This document shows positions 14,936 through 23,718 of a DNA stretch of 31,317 nt, in pieces. The stretch lies in assembly GCA_004357015.1 (NCBI GenBank), contig SMXE01000224.1:1-31317 (forward strand). The letters run 5' to 3'. This DNA comes from Caldithrix sp. (GTDB taxonomy: Bacteria > Zhuqueibacterota > Zhuqueibacteria > Oceanimicrobiales > Oceanimicrobiaceae). The translations under genes were made by a program, and so were the position numbers. The notes beneath the pieces were generated by a model. That model made no database searches and was not told the origin of the DNA. It saw only the letters and a list, made by a program, of their open reading frames with translations. Position 1 is the first letter of the stretch. Each line of letters starts with the position of its first letter.

Positions 14936-15370
14936 TTACGGCAGGACTTTCTTAAGCAAATACTCAAGTGTTGCCACTTCGTCCGCCGTCAGGTTTTTTG
15001 TTAATTCTTGGTGCAGGTCCTGGCCAACTAATTGATGGCATTGTTCACATATTGCCGCGCCGCCGGTGGTAAGTTTTACCAGTACGCCGCGCTTGTCATT
15101 CGGGTTCGGCAACCTTTCCACCCAGCCTTTACAGACCAGGCGATCCAGCATACGGGTCAGTGCTCCCAGGTCGACCGACAATACCTTTTTCAGTTCAACC
15201 GGAGTAATACACGCCGCGCAGCGGATAGAGCAGAGCACCTTAAACTGTGCCGCGGTAATATCCAGCGGAGACAGATACTCGTTAAGCAGGCGATCTTTCT
15301 TCTGATTAACCATATGGATTAAGCGACCCAATGGAATAATTTCATTGAACAGATCGCTGGTACTTTTCAC
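14936..15370 (-). CDS. marR: Repressor MarR
   Basis: MarR is a 144-residue winged-helix dimer that blocks the marRAB promoter until bound by phenolics such as salicylate or oxidised by copper at Cys80. It starts with GTG at 15370. The recognition helix is [20 protein letters not shown] (about 65-84, with Cys80), and the wing is [15 protein letters not shown] (86-100) with the key Arg94. Positions often changed in resistant isolates (Gly103, Tyr137) have the K-12 wild-type residue, and there is no frameshift or stop, so the repressor looks functional. It is the first gene of marRAB. Confidence 0.96.
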
Positions 15371-15468
15371 ATTAGTTGCCCTGGCAAGTAATTAGTTGCA
15401 GGGGATAATATTGCCCAGGCAAGTATAAGTCAAATGAATGAATTGACCGATGCCACGTTTTGCTAAAT
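15371..15468 (-). promoter_or_regulatory. marO: marRAB promoter, two MarR sites and marbox
   Basis: Reading left from the marR start: MarR site II covers 15371-15392 (core TTGCCCTGGCAA) and site I covers 15405-15426 (core TTGCCCAGGCAA). The promoter on the minus strand is TTGACT (15428-15433), a 17-bp spacer, and TATTAT (15405-15410), so site I lies between and over the promoter elements. The marbox for MarA, SoxS and Rob is at 15449-15468 (GCAC-like half in CCACG, then TGCTAAAT on the plus strand). This matches the established marO layout, and all elements are intact. The rest of the gap, to 15581, serves divergent marC. Confidence 0.93.
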
Positions 15469-15581
15469 CGGTTCAAGTTTTGTTCAATGCGATGCAAGGC
15501 TAGCTAAAGAGTGACACTTTATCCTTGTTTACCCCTTATACTTTTCGCTGATAACCCAGATACACAGGATAACAACCACCA

Positions 15582-16247
15582 ATGTTAGATTTGTTTAAAG
15601 CAATTGGCCTGGGGCTGGTGGTGTTGCTGCCGTTAGCTAACCCATTAACAACTGTCGCGTTATTTCTTGGCCTGGCAGGCAACATGAACAGTGCCGAACG
15701 TAATCGTCAGTCGTTGATGGCCTCGGTGTACGTATTTGCCATCATGATGGTGGCGTATTACGCCGGGCAACTGGTGATGGATACATTTGGCATTTCGATT
15801 CCCGGTCTGCGAATTGCAGGCGGCTTAATCGTCGCGTTTATCGGTTTTCGGATGCTCTTTCCGCAACAGAAAGCGATTGATTCACCGGAGGCGAAAAGCA
15901 AGTCGGAAGAGCTGGAAGATGAACCCAGTGCCAATATTGCCTTTGTGCCGCTGGCAATGCCAAGTACTGCCGGTCCGGGAACCATAGCGATGATTATTAG
16001 CTCGGCGTCCACAGTGCGTCAGAGTTCAACCTTCGCTGATTGGGTACTGATGGTTGCGCCGCCGCTGATCTTTTTCCTGGTGGCGGTTATTTTGTGGGGA
16101 AGCCTACGCAGCTCCGGCGCAATTATGCGGCTGGTGGGCAAGGGTGGCATTGAAGCGATCTCCCGTCTGATGGGATTCCTGCTGGTATGTATGGGTGTGC
16201 AGTTTATTATTAACGGCATCCTGGAAATCATTAAAACGTACCATTAA
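15582..16247 (+). CDS. marC: MarC, inner-membrane protein of the UPF0056/MarC family
   Basis: The 221-residue protein has six hydrophobic segments (about 5-25, 44-64, 70-90, 117-142, 149-170, 195-217). It carries the family motifs [16 protein letters not shown] near the start and [18 protein letters not shown] in the middle. The long polar loop (about 94-117) is rich in Glu and Ser. The family is conserved, but its substrate is unknown; despite the name, loss of marC does not alter antibiotic resistance in published work. It is divergent from marRAB across marO. A TATACT -10-like hexamer is at 15537-15542 without a clear -35. Confidence 0.94.
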   Translation: MLDLFKAIGLGLVVLLPLANPLTTVALFLGLAGNMNSAERNRQSLMASVYVFAIMMVAYYAGQLVMDTFGISIPGLRIAGGLIVAFIGFRMLFPQQKAIDSPEAKSKSEELEDEPSANIAFVPLAMPSTAGPGTIAMIISSASTVRQSSTFADWVLMVAPPLIFFLVAVILWGSLRSSGAIMRLVGKGGIEAISRLMGFLLVCMGVQFIINGILEIIKTYH

Positions 16248-16248
16248 A

Positions 16249-16270
16249 AAAGGCCCGAATGGGCCTTTCA
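16249..16270 (-). terminator. Convergent terminator of marC and sotB
   Basis: AAAGGCCC-GAAT-GGGCCTTT spans about 16249-16268. On the minus strand the stem is followed by a T-run (plus A-run 16246-16251), a strong sotB terminator overlapping the start of the 24-bp gap; the plus strand has a shorter T-run in CCTTT. Confidence 0.85.
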
Positions 16271-16271
16271 A

Positions 16272-17462
16272 CTATTGCGTCTGTTCTTCGAGTGTCACTG
16301 GCCAGCGGCGAAATATAATGATTGACCAAATTAACGCGGCAAAAGCAGGCACCGCGCCCACATAACCAATCATCGACATTGACCAGTGCAAACTCACCTG
16401 ATTACCTACCAACGCACCCGCCCCGATTCCAATATTAAATATGCCGGAGAATAGCGCCATCGCGACGTCGGTAGCATCTGGTGCCAGCGCCAGCACTTTA
16501 ACCTGCATACCAAGCCCGATGATCATCATCGCGATCCCCCAGAAAATACTCAGCACCCCGAGGTGTATTTCACTGTTCGCCGCAGGTAACAGCAATGCCA
16601 GGCACACCAGCAACAGCGCAATCGCCGTACTCACCAACGCAGACGCATACTGATTACCCAGTTTACCGAAAATCACGCTGCCAATAATGCCCGCACCACC
16701 GAGTAATAACAGTAATGCCGTGGCAAAGTTGGCGCTGAATCCCGCAATGTTTTGTACAAAAGGCTCGATATAGCTGTATGCCGTGTAATGGGCGGTGACA
16801 ACCACCACAGTTAACAAATAAATGCTCATCAATGCCGGGCGGCGGAACAATAGCGGGAGGCTTTTCAGTGAACCGGAATGCTCACTGGGCAGTAAGGGAA
16901 GTAACTTAATCAGGCACAAAAGGGTGATAAGCGCCCCAATACCAATCGCGAAGAAGGTCATTCGCCAACCGAAATACTGGCCCACAATGCGCCCGAGAGG
17001 TAAACCTAAGACCATCGCCAGTGCTGTACCGGTGGCAATTAAACTCAATGCCTGTGCTCGCTTCCCGGCCGGAGCCATACGGATCGCCAGAGACGCCGTA
17101 ATCGACCAGAAAATCGCATGTGCAAAAGCCACACCAATGCGACTGATCACCAGAACGGTAAAGCTCCACGACAAAAACGACAGTACGTGGCTGGCAATAA
17201 ACACCACAAACAGGCAGATCAGTAATTTGCGCCGTTCAACCTGACTGGTCATTAACATAAAAGGCAATGACATTAGCGCTACTACCCATGCGTAAATGGT
17301 CAACATGATGCCGACCTGAGCGGTTTGCATGTGAAAACTTTGCGCAATGTCAGAGAGCAGGCCAACAGGGACAAATTCGGTGGTGTTGAAGATGAAGGCG
17401 GCGACTGCCAGCGTAACGACCCGTAGCCACGCCACTTTGCGGGAAACAGTGTTTGTTGTCAT
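16272..17462 (-). CDS. sotB: MFS sugar efflux transporter SotB (YdeA)
   Basis: The 396-residue carrier has twelve hydrophobic segments and belongs to the DHA1 drug/sugar-efflux group. The start is [32 protein letters not shown] (motif [12 protein letters not shown], typical of the AraJ/SotB branch), and helix 5 carries the exporter motif [14 protein letters not shown]. SotB exports arabinose and other sugars and IPTG, lowering induction of sugar operons. The ATG at 17462 has no strong ribosome-binding site. The gene converges on marC with a strong terminator between. A CRP-like site lies about 75-95 bp before the start, which would fit sugar control but is not established to my knowledge. Confidence 0.94.
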
Positions 17463-17534
17463 AACAGATTATCGGGTGAGTTGCGAAAAAGTGATGAAAT
17501 GATCTTAAAACGGTTAATGATGTGAATACAATGC

Positions 17535-17556
17535 ATTTGTGATCTGGATCGCGTTT
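17535..17556. promoter_or_regulatory. CRP-like binding site upstream of sotB
   Basis: The 22-bp site reads ATTTGTGATCT followed by GGATCGCGTTT. Against the CRP consensus (AAATGTGATCT / AGATCACATTT) about 17 of 22 bases agree, the left half core TGTGATC being perfect. It is 73 bp before the sotB start on the minus strand and 56 bp past the yneK stop. Confidence 0.55.
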
Positions 17557-17562
17557 TCCGTT

Positions 17563-17594
17563 TCTCTGACGCTGATTCTTTCACGCGTCAGAGA
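17563..17594. terminator. Perfect 10-bp hairpin past the yneK stop
   Basis: TCTCTGACGC (17563-17572) and GCGTCAGAGA (17585-17594) form a perfect stem around a 12-base loop, 18 bp beyond the yneK stop. No T-run follows on the minus strand, so termination is likely but not certain. Confidence 0.5.
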
Positions 17595-17611
17595 GTCGGT
17601 AACATCACGGT

Positions 17612-18727
17612 TTAATGACGTTCAGGGAGGTCTGGCGTTTTGGCGGTTGCGGGTATAGGTGGTCTGACAGGGGAGCGAGGCCTGTTTTTCACCAGGTCTT
17701 CGTGAGTAACTTTTGGCGGTGTTTCATTTTTTACAAACAGTTTGAGGGTCCTGCGCGCCATATGTTTGATAATTTTATCATCACTTAATGATGCTGGCAT
17801 CAACACGTCATTCAAATCACTTTCATTGGGATTCATAAATTGGTGATAGTGCAATAACATATTGGCGAAAAATAAAAACAAGTTCTGAAAATGAGGAGAT
17901 TCTTGTTCTGCTAAAAGGGATAAAAAGCAGATGCAGACTTCGGGTAGTACATGTTTGTTAGAACCTAATGAATCCATCAGGCTTTGCAACAAATCCTCTT
18001 TTAATTCGCTGTCCGTTATGTCGAGAATGGCGGTGATCAAGTTAGGATCTTTATTGACGAACCATCTGTGAACCTCAGAGTTATTCCATAATCGGGGGAG
18101 TATGACAAAATTACCGCGAGAGATAAAATTCAGGACAAGCAAATCAAACTGGCGTAAGTAATCTGCAGCGGTATGGTGATCCGAAGGCAGGGGTTCAATA
18201 TGTGGTGTATGCGCTCTTTTGATGGGAACACCAGGGTTGATCATTGGAAATTGTTCAATAAAATCATTCAGAAACAGAAAGAGTACACGCTCGACGCCGG
18301 TCTGAAATACGCGCCCCATAGTGACAGGCTTTGGGTTGGGAGCGCAAAAAATATTAATTTCTCCATCATGGCGAAAATTATCTAAATAAATAGGGCTTAA
18401 ATTTATTACTACCTGAAATTCAATATTTTCTTTGTGTCTTCCATTCCTGGCGGGATAAGTGAGTTTAAACTGAACCTTTTCATTGTATAGCGTGTCGTTA
18501 CCCCGAAAAGAAGTCCTCTGAATATATGATAAGTTGTCAAGGTTATTAAATATCTTTTTTGTGGCTGAGTTGATGTTTAAAGACGTGCGCCACTCTTCAT
18601 TACATATTATTGTACTAAGTGCATCAATAAAATCCTTTAAAACTTCTTTTACCTGCGGTGCAATATTACGTACGGGAAAATCATCAGGAAGAGATATGTA
18701 ATTGCTGATGCTTACTGGCGTAACCAT
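17612..18727 (-). CDS. yneK: Orphan protein YneK, function unknown
   Basis: The 371-residue product matches YneK of E. coli in place and length; I recognise no domain. It has no signal peptide and no membrane helix. The first 170 residues look mixed alpha/beta (VQFKLTYPARNGRHKENIEFQVVINLSPIYLDNF), the middle (about 185-335) is helical with hydrophobic repeats (LLQSLMDSLGS, CICFLSLLAEQE, LFLFFANMLLHYHQF), and the last 30 residues are a Pro- and basic-rich tail (NRPRSPVRPPIPATAKTPDL). The gene and its upstream DNA are clearly richer in A and T than its neighbours, with rare codons such as ATA and AGA, suggesting lateral origin. A CRP-like site and a hairpin lie past its end. Function and partners are unknown. 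Confidence 0.85.
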   Translation of the reverse strand: MVTPVSISNYISLPDDFPVRNIAPQVKEVLKDFIDALSTIICNEEWRTSLNINSATKKIFNNLDNLSYIQRTSFRGNDTLYNEKVQFKLTYPARNGRHKENIEFQVVINLSPIYLDNFRHDGEINIFCAPNPKPVTMGRVFQTGVERVLFLFLNDFIEQFPMINPGVPIKRAHTPHIEPLPSDHHTAADYLRQFDLLVLNFISRGNFVILPRLWNNSEVHRWFVNKDPNLITAILDITDSELKEDLLQSLMDSLGSNKHVLPEVCICFLSLLAEQESPHFQNLFLFFANMLLHYHQFMNPNESDLNDVLMPASLSDDKIIKHMARRTLKLFVKNETPPKVTHEDLVKNRPRSPVRPPIPATAKTPDLPERH

Positions 18728-18804
18728 ATTTGCCCCATATAGTCATAAGTCATCGGAACATCACTATATAGAGCATATTAACCGCAAGAACTATCAAAAA
18801 TAGC

Positions 18805-19686
18805 TCATTGATATCCCTGTCTTGCCGAGTCAGGCACATCCAGCAGTTGAATAAATGCCTCGAGCGGACGTGTTTTCGCACCACGACGCCAGACCAGCCA
18901 GGTTGTTAACCAACGCCATTGCTCAGCTAACGGCCACGCTTCAACCTGGTGATGCCCCGGCATACTTTCCAGCATAGAGCGCGGAATAAGCGCAATGCCT
19001 GCTCCTGCGATCACACAGGCCAACATTCCGTGATAAGACTCCATCTCATGGATAGTTCCCGGAGCGGCACCGTCAGCATGAAACCAGCTCTCGAAGTGGC
19101 GACGATACGAACAATTGGCGCGGAAGGCATAAATGTTACTGCCATTAACCTGACTGGCACGGGTTACTGGCGCATATCCTTGTGGCGTGACGATCATCAG
19201 TTCCTCGCGGTATACCGGTATCCCGTCGATGGCAGTATGGTTAATGGGTCCATCAATAAACGCCGCATTCAGTTTTCCCTCCAGTACACCATCCAGCATA
19301 GTGCCGGAAGGGCCGGTGGAAAGTGAAAACTGAATTTTGGGATAACGACGGTTGAATTCCGCCAGCGTGGCTGGAATGCGCACTGCAGCGGTGCTTTCCA
19401 GCGAACCAAGAGAAAATAAACCTTGCGGCTCATCGCCAGCGACAACGCTCCGCGCTTCATCCACTAACGCGAGAATTTGTTGGCTATAGCGTAAAAAGTT
19501 ATGCCCGGCAGGAGAGAGACGTAAACGCTGATTCTCGCGAATAAACAGATCAACCCCCAGTTCTGTTTCCAGCTGGCGCAGACGGGTAGTGAGATTCGAC
19601 GGCACGCGATGCACTTTTGCTGCAGCCTGGGTTATGCTGCCAGCTTCGGCAACCGCGTTGAACATCTCCAGTTGGGTCAGATCCAT
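18805..19686 (-). CDS. ptrR: LysR-family regulator PtrR (YneJ)
   Basis: The 293-residue protein has the standard LysR layout. The N-terminal winged helix (about 1-60) includes [41 protein letters not shown]. The substrate-binding domain (about 90-285) follows, with [29 protein letters not shown] near its end. It is divergent from sad, the usual place for a LysR gene next to its target. PtrR has been described as a regulator of putrescine and succinate-semialdehyde use that controls sad. GAGAA precedes the ATG at 19686. An inverted repeat between the two genes (19702-19726) is a candidate operator. The inducer cannot be read from sequence. Confidence 0.92.
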
Positions 19687-19701
19687 AGCATTCTCGATTC
19701 G

Positions 19702-19726
19702 TGAATAAGTGGCTTAATATTATTCA
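19702..19726. promoter_or_regulatory. Candidate PtrR operator between ptrR and sad
   Basis: TGAATAA (19702-19708) and TTATTCA (19720-19726) form a perfect inverted repeat with 11 bp between, the size and form of a LysR-type T-N11-A box. It is the only strong dyad in the 100-bp divergent gap and lies 60 bp before the sad ATG. Confidence 0.55.
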
Positions 19727-19786
19727 TTTTAAAGCAAGAGTAAATCTGCGTATCTTCATACCATGACTCATAAAGGAGATACCCCG

Positions 19787-21175
19787 ATGACCATTACTCC
19801 GGCAACTCATGCAATTTCGATAAATCCTGCCACGGGTGAACAACTTTCTGTGCTGCCGTGGGCTGGCGCTGACGATATCGAAAACGCACTTCAGCTGGCG
19901 GCAGCAGGCTTTCGCGACTGGCGCGAGACAAATATAGATTATCGTGCTGAAAAACTGCGTGATATCGGTAAGGCTCTGCGCGCTCGTAGCGAAGAAATGG
20001 CGCAAATGATCACCCGCGAAATGGGCAAACCAATCAACCAGGCGCGCGCTGAAGTGGCGAAATCGGCGAATTTGTGTGACTGGTATGCAGAACATGGTCC
20101 GGCAATGCTGAAGGCGGAACCTACGCTGGTGGAAAATCAGCAGGCGGTTATTGAGTATCGACCGTTGGGGACGATTCTGGCGATTATGCCGTGGAATTTT
20201 CCGTTATGGCAGGTGATGCGTGGCGCTGTTCCCATCATTCTTGCAGGTAACGGCTACTTACTTAAACATGCGCCGAATGTGATGGGCTGTGCACAGCTCA
20301 TTGCCCAGGTGTTTAAAGATGCGGGTATCCCACAAGGCGTATATGGCTGGCTGAATGCCGACAACGACGGTGTCAGTCAGATGATTAAAGACTCGCGCAT
20401 TGCTGCTGTCACGGTGACCGGAAGTGTTCGTGCGGGAGCGGCTATTGGCGCACAGGCTGGAGCGGCACTGAAAAAATGCGTACTGGAACTGGGCGGTTCG
20501 GATCCGTTTATTGTGCTTAACGATGCCGATCTGGAACTGGCGGTGAAAGCGGCGGTAGCCGGACGTTATCAGAATACCGGACAGGTATGTGCAGCGGCAA
20601 AACGCTTTATTATCGAAGAGGGAATTGCTTCGGCATTTACCGAACGTTTTGTGGCAGCTGCGGCAGCCTTGAAAATGGGCGATCCCCGTGACGAAGAGAA
20701 CGCTCTCGGACCAATGGCTCGTTTTGATTTACGTGATGAGCTGCATCATCAGGTGGAGAAAACCCTGGCGCAGGGTGCGCGTTTGTTACTGGGCGGGGAA
20801 AAGATGGCTGGGGCAGGTAACTACTATCCGCCAACGGTTCTGGCGAATGTTACCCCAGAAATGACCGCGTTTCGGGAAGAAATGTTTGGCCCCGTTGCGG
20901 CAATCACCATTGCGAAAGATGCAGAACATGCACTGGAACTGGCTAATGATAGTGAGTTCGGCCTTTCAGCGACCATTTTTACCACTGACGAAACACAGGC
21001 CAGACAGATGGCGGCACGTCTGGAATGCGGTGGGGTGTTTATCAATGGTTATTGTGCCAGCGACGCGCGAGTGGCCTTTGGTGGCGTGAAAAAGAGTGGC
21101 TTTGGTCGTGAGCTTTCCCATTTCGGCTTACACGAATTCTGTAATATCCAGACGGTGTGGAAAGACCGGATCTGA
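19787..21175 (+). CDS. sad: NAD+-dependent succinate semialdehyde dehydrogenase Sad (YneI)
   Basis: This 462-residue aldehyde dehydrogenase oxidises succinate semialdehyde to succinate, the last step in putrescine and 4-aminobutyrate breakdown. Catalytic Cys268 is in [10 protein letters not shown], general base Glu234 in LELGGSDP, Asn137 in MPWNFP, and the cofactor-binding Lys160 in YLLKHAPN. The GxxxxG turn is at TGSVRAG (211-217). The ATG at 19787 has AAGGAG 8 bp before it; an in-frame upstream ATG at 19763 has none, and 462 is the known length. It is divergent from ptrR and is followed in the same direction by glsB after 63 bp. Sad prefers NAD+, unlike GabD. Confidence 0.96.
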   Translation: MTITPATHAISINPATGEQLSVLPWAGADDIENALQLAAAGFRDWRETNIDYRAEKLRDIGKALRARSEEMAQMITREMGKPINQARAEVAKSANLCDWYAEHGPAMLKAEPTLVENQQAVIEYRPLGTILAIMPWNFPLWQVMRGAVPIILAGNGYLLKHAPNVMGCAQLIAQVFKDAGIPQGVYGWLNADNDGVSQMIKDSRIAAVTVTGSVRAGAAIGAQAGAALKKCVLELGGSDPFIVLNDADLELAVKAAVAGRYQNTGQVCAAAKRFIIEEGIASAFTERFVAAAAALKMGDPRDEENALGPMARFDLRDELHHQVEKTLAQGARLLLGGEKMAGAGNYYPPTVLANVTPEMTAFREEMFGPVAAITIAKDAEHALELANDSEFGLSATIFTTDETQARQMAARLECGGVFINGYCASDARVAFGGVKKSGFGRELSHFGLHEFCNIQTVWKDRI

Positions 21176-21192
21176 CGCGACATATTCAGCTC

Positions 21193-21223
21193 TGATATAC
21201 TCGCAGGTCTTTTCAGACCTGCG
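21193..21223 (+). promoter_or_regulatory. glsB upstream hairpin and extended -10
   Basis: TG-A-TATACT (21193-21201) is an extended -10 element in the sad-glsB gap. Directly after it CGCAGGTCT-TTTC-AGACCTGCG (21202-21223) is a perfect 9-bp hairpin that ends 4 bp before the CAGGAG ribosome-binding site of glsB. The hairpin has no T-run. It may act in readthrough mRNA from sad, while the -10 may give glsB its own transcript. Confidence 0.55.
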
Positions 21224-21238
21224 GTCCAGGAGTAGAAA

Positions 21239-22165
21239 GTGGCAGTCGCCATGGATAATGCAATTTTAGAAAACATCTTGCGGCAAGTGCGGCCGCTCAT
21301 TGGTCAGGGTAAAGTCGCGGATTATATTCCGGCGCTGGCTACAGTAGACGGTTCCCGATTGGGGATTGCTATCTGTACCGTTGACGGACAGCTTTTTCAG
21401 GCCGGAGACGCGCAAGAACGTTTTTCCATTCAGTCTATTTCCAAAGTGCTGAGTCTCGTTGTCGCCATGCGTCATTACTCCGAAGAGGAAATCTGGCAAC
21501 GCGTCGGCAAAGATCCGTCTGGATCACCGTTCAATTCCTTAGTGCAACTGGAAATGGAGCAGGGTATACCGCGTAATCCGTTCATTAATGCCGGTGCGCT
21601 GGTGGTCTGCGATATGTTGCAAGGGCGATTAAGCGCACCACGGCAACGTATGCTGGAAGTCGTGCGCGGCTTAAGCGGTGTGTCTGATATTTCCTACGAT
21701 ACGGTGGTAGCGCGTTCCGAATTTGAACATTCCGCGCGAAATGCGGCTATCGCCTGGCTGATGAAGTCGTTTGGCAATTTCCATCATGACGTGACAACCG
21801 TTCTGCAAAACTACTTTCATTACTGCGCTCTGAAAATGAGCTGTGTAGAGCTGGCCCGGACGTTTGTCTTTCTGGCTAATCAGGGGAAAGCTATTCATAT
21901 TGATGAACCAGTGGTGACGCCAATGCAGGCGCGGCAAATTAACGCGCTGATGGCGACCAGTGGTATGTACCAGAACGCGGGGGAGTTTGCCTGGCGGGTG
22001 GGGCTACCGGCGAAATCTGGCGTTGGTGGCGGTATTGTGGCGATTGTTCCGCATGAAATGGCCATCGCTGTCTGGAGTCCGGAACTGGATGATGCAGGTA
22101 ACTCGCTTGCGGGTATTGCCGTTCTTGAACAATTGACGAAACAGTTAGGGCGTTCGGTTTATTAA
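21239..22165 (+). CDS. glsB: Glutaminase GlsB (YneH)
   Basis: The 308-residue enzyme hydrolyses glutamine to glutamate and ammonia, with a serine beta-lactamase-like fold. The catalytic SxxK motif is Ser66-Ile-Ser-Lys69. It is followed by the [11 protein letters not shown] block (about 115-125), [21 protein letters not shown], and the [12 protein letters not shown] segment near 260. The GTG at 21239 has CAGGAG 7 bp upstream; ATG at 21251 is an alternative that would drop four residues. The stop overlaps the yneG ATG by one base (TAATG), so the two are translationally linked. Sequence and length are normal for GlsA2-type glutaminases, which work at neutral pH. Confidence 0.95.
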   Translation: MAVAMDNAILENILRQVRPLIGQGKVADYIPALATVDGSRLGIAICTVDGQLFQAGDAQERFSIQSISKVLSLVVAMRHYSEEEIWQRVGKDPSGSPFNSLVQLEMEQGIPRNPFINAGALVVCDMLQGRLSAPRQRMLEVVRGLSGVSDISYDTVVARSEFEHSARNAAIAWLMKSFGNFHHDVTTVLQNYFHYCALKMSCVELARTFVFLANQGKAIHIDEPVVTPMQARQINALMATSGMYQNAGEFAWRVGLPAKSGVGGGIVAIVPHEMAIAVWSPELDDAGNSLAGIAVLEQLTKQLGRSVY

Positions 22166-22524
22166 TGCAGTCTCTCGATCCACTCTTCGCGCGTTTATCC
22201 CGTTCAAAATTTCGCTCTCGCTTTCGTCTGGGCATGAAAGAGCGTCAGTATTGCCTGGAGAAAGGCGCGCCAGTCATCGAACAACATGCGGCGGATTTTG
22301 TCGCTAAACGTCTTGCTCCGGCATTACCGGCTAATGACGGTAAGCAAACCCCCATGCGCGGGCATCCGGTGTTTATCGCTCAGCACGCCACCGCGACCTG
22401 CTGTCGCGGTTGTCTGGCTAAGTGGCATAACATTCCGCAGGGTGTTTCGTTAAGCGAAGAACAACAACGTTATATCGTGGCGGTAATCTATCACTGGCTG
22501 GTTGTACAGATGAATCAGCCATGA
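22165..22524 (+). CDS. yneG: DUF4186 protein YneG
   Basis: The 119-residue basic protein belongs to the DUF4186 family. Visible marks are the Arg-rich start (RLSRSKFRSRFRLGMKERQYC), then HATATCCRGCLAKWHNIPQG (about 74-93), a Cys- and His-rich patch that could hold a metal, and a helical end IVAVIYHWLVVQMNQP. No function is known to me. Its ATG overlaps the glsB stop by one base, so it is the third gene of sad-glsB-yneG or of glsB-yneG. Its stop TGA overlaps an ATG (ATGA at 22521) that opens a 31-codon frame, described with dgcF. Confidence 0.9.
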   Translation: MQSLDPLFARLSRSKFRSRFRLGMKERQYCLEKGAPVIEQHAADFVAKRLAPALPANDGKQTPMRGHPVFIAQHATATCCRGCLAKWHNIPQGVSLSEEQQRYIVAVIYHWLVVQMNQP

Positions 22525-22616
22525 GAATTGCGGAAAACGACAAAATAGCATTCCCAGGGTACCTTTATTTGCCGCCGCTGTCAGCGAACATGCTATCTTG
22601 GTTCGGTCAGTATTGA
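22521..22616 (+). pseudogene. Possible 5' relic of dgcF (31-codon frame)
   Basis: A frame of 31 codons starts in ATGA overlap with the yneG stop and encodes MRIAENDKIAFPGYLYLPPL, then SANMLSWFGQY, before TGA. It is in a different frame from dgcF, which starts 20 bp later without a good start site. Four-base overlaps of this kind are typical of real gene starts. The simplest reading is that this is the original dgcF N-terminus, cut off by a deletion and frame change. It could also be a genuine small protein or chance. Confidence 0.35.
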
Positions 22617-22635
22617 TAGTCTGGATTTCTGGCCT

Positions 22636-23583
22636 TTGCTTGCGGACTGGTTCAGTGAGCAATTCTCAACGGGCGTGTTGATCGTGCCTTGTATGCTGAC
22701 GTTGGCTATTCCTGGAGTGCTGCCGCGCTTTAAAGCAGAACAGATGATGCCCGCCATCGCGCTTATTGTGTCGGTTATTGCCTCGGTAGTCATTGGCGGA
22801 GCGGGGAGTCTGGCGTTCCCGCTGCCTGCATTAATCTGGTGTGCAGTGCGCTATACGCCGCAGGTAACATGTCTGTTGACCTTTGTCACCGGTGCGGTGG
22901 AAATCGTACTGGTGGCAAATTCGGTGATTGATATCTCGGTCGGTTCGCCGTTCTCCATTCCGCAAATGTTCTCCGCACGTCTCGGTATTGCCACGATGGC
23001 GATATGCCCAATTATGGTTTCTTTTAGCGTGGCAGCGATCAATTCGCTAATGAAGCAAGTTGCGCTGCGAGCCGACTTTGATTTTCTGACTCAGGTTTAC
23101 TCACGGTCCGGTCTTTATGAGGCGCTGAAAAGTCCATCGCTGAAACAGACACAACATCTGACTGTCATGCTGCTTGATATCGACTATTTCAAAAGCATTA
23201 ACGATAACTATGGACATGAATGTGGCGATAAAGTGTTAAGCGTGTTTGCCCGGCATATTCAGAAGATTGTCGGTGATAAGGGGCTGGTGGCGCGAATGGG
23301 CGGCGAAGAATTTGCTGTTGCAGTGCCGTCGGTGAATCCTGTCGATGGTCTGCTAATGGCGGAAAAAATCCGTAAAGGCGTTGAACTGCAACCATTCACC
23401 TGGCAACAAAAAACGCTTTATCTCACGGTAAGTATTGGCGTCGGTAGTGGTCGCGCATCGTACCTAACGCTGACCGATGACTTTAATAAATTGATGGTCG
23501 AAGCCGATACGTGTCTGTATCGCTCGAAGAAAGATGGGCGCAACCGTACCAGCACTATGCGTTACGGTGAGGAAGTTGTCTGA
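22636..23583 (+). CDS. dgcF: Probable diguanylate cyclase DgcF (YneF), N-terminally shortened
   Basis: The 315-residue product has a membrane part (about 1-140, four hydrophobic segments) and a C-terminal GGDEF domain (about 150-310). The latter has GGEEF at 222-226 and LDIDYFKSINDNYGHECGD, so cyclase activity is expected. The membrane part resembles only the second half of a MASE1 sensor: LIVPCMLTLAIPG, then FPLPALIWCAVRYTPQ. The front helices are missing. The frame opens at a TTG (22636) without a clear ribosome-binding site; the in-frame stop at 22546-22548 bars any longer form. K-12 is annotated with the same 315 residues. Whether this truncated protein is made and inserts correctly is uncertain. 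Confidence 0.85.
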   Translation: MLADWFSEQFSTGVLIVPCMLTLAIPGVLPRFKAEQMMPAIALIVSVIASVVIGGAGSLAFPLPALIWCAVRYTPQVTCLLTFVTGAVEIVLVANSVIDISVGSPFSIPQMFSARLGIATMAICPIMVSFSVAAINSLMKQVALRADFDFLTQVYSRSGLYEALKSPSLKQTQHLTVMLLDIDYFKSINDNYGHECGDKVLSVFARHIQKIVGDKGLVARMGGEEFAVAVPSVNPVDGLLMAEKIRKGVELQPFTWQQKTLYLTVSIGVGSGRASYLTLTDDFNKLMVEADTCLYRSKKDGRNRTSTMRYGEEVV

Positions 23584-23718
23584 CATCTTTATTCATTACG
23601 CGCGATTTGAATGCAATGTGTTCTACCACTTTATGATCCAGGAAAAGGCGTTTTTCCTCGATTAAACCATGATCCGCGCCACACTTTTCTCATAAAACTG
23701 CTCATTAATCATCAGGAG

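Noticed and set aside
14936..15370. Resistance-type change in marR
   Set aside because: The protein is full length with Cys80, Arg94, Gly103 and Tyr137 in the wild-type state, and marO is intact.
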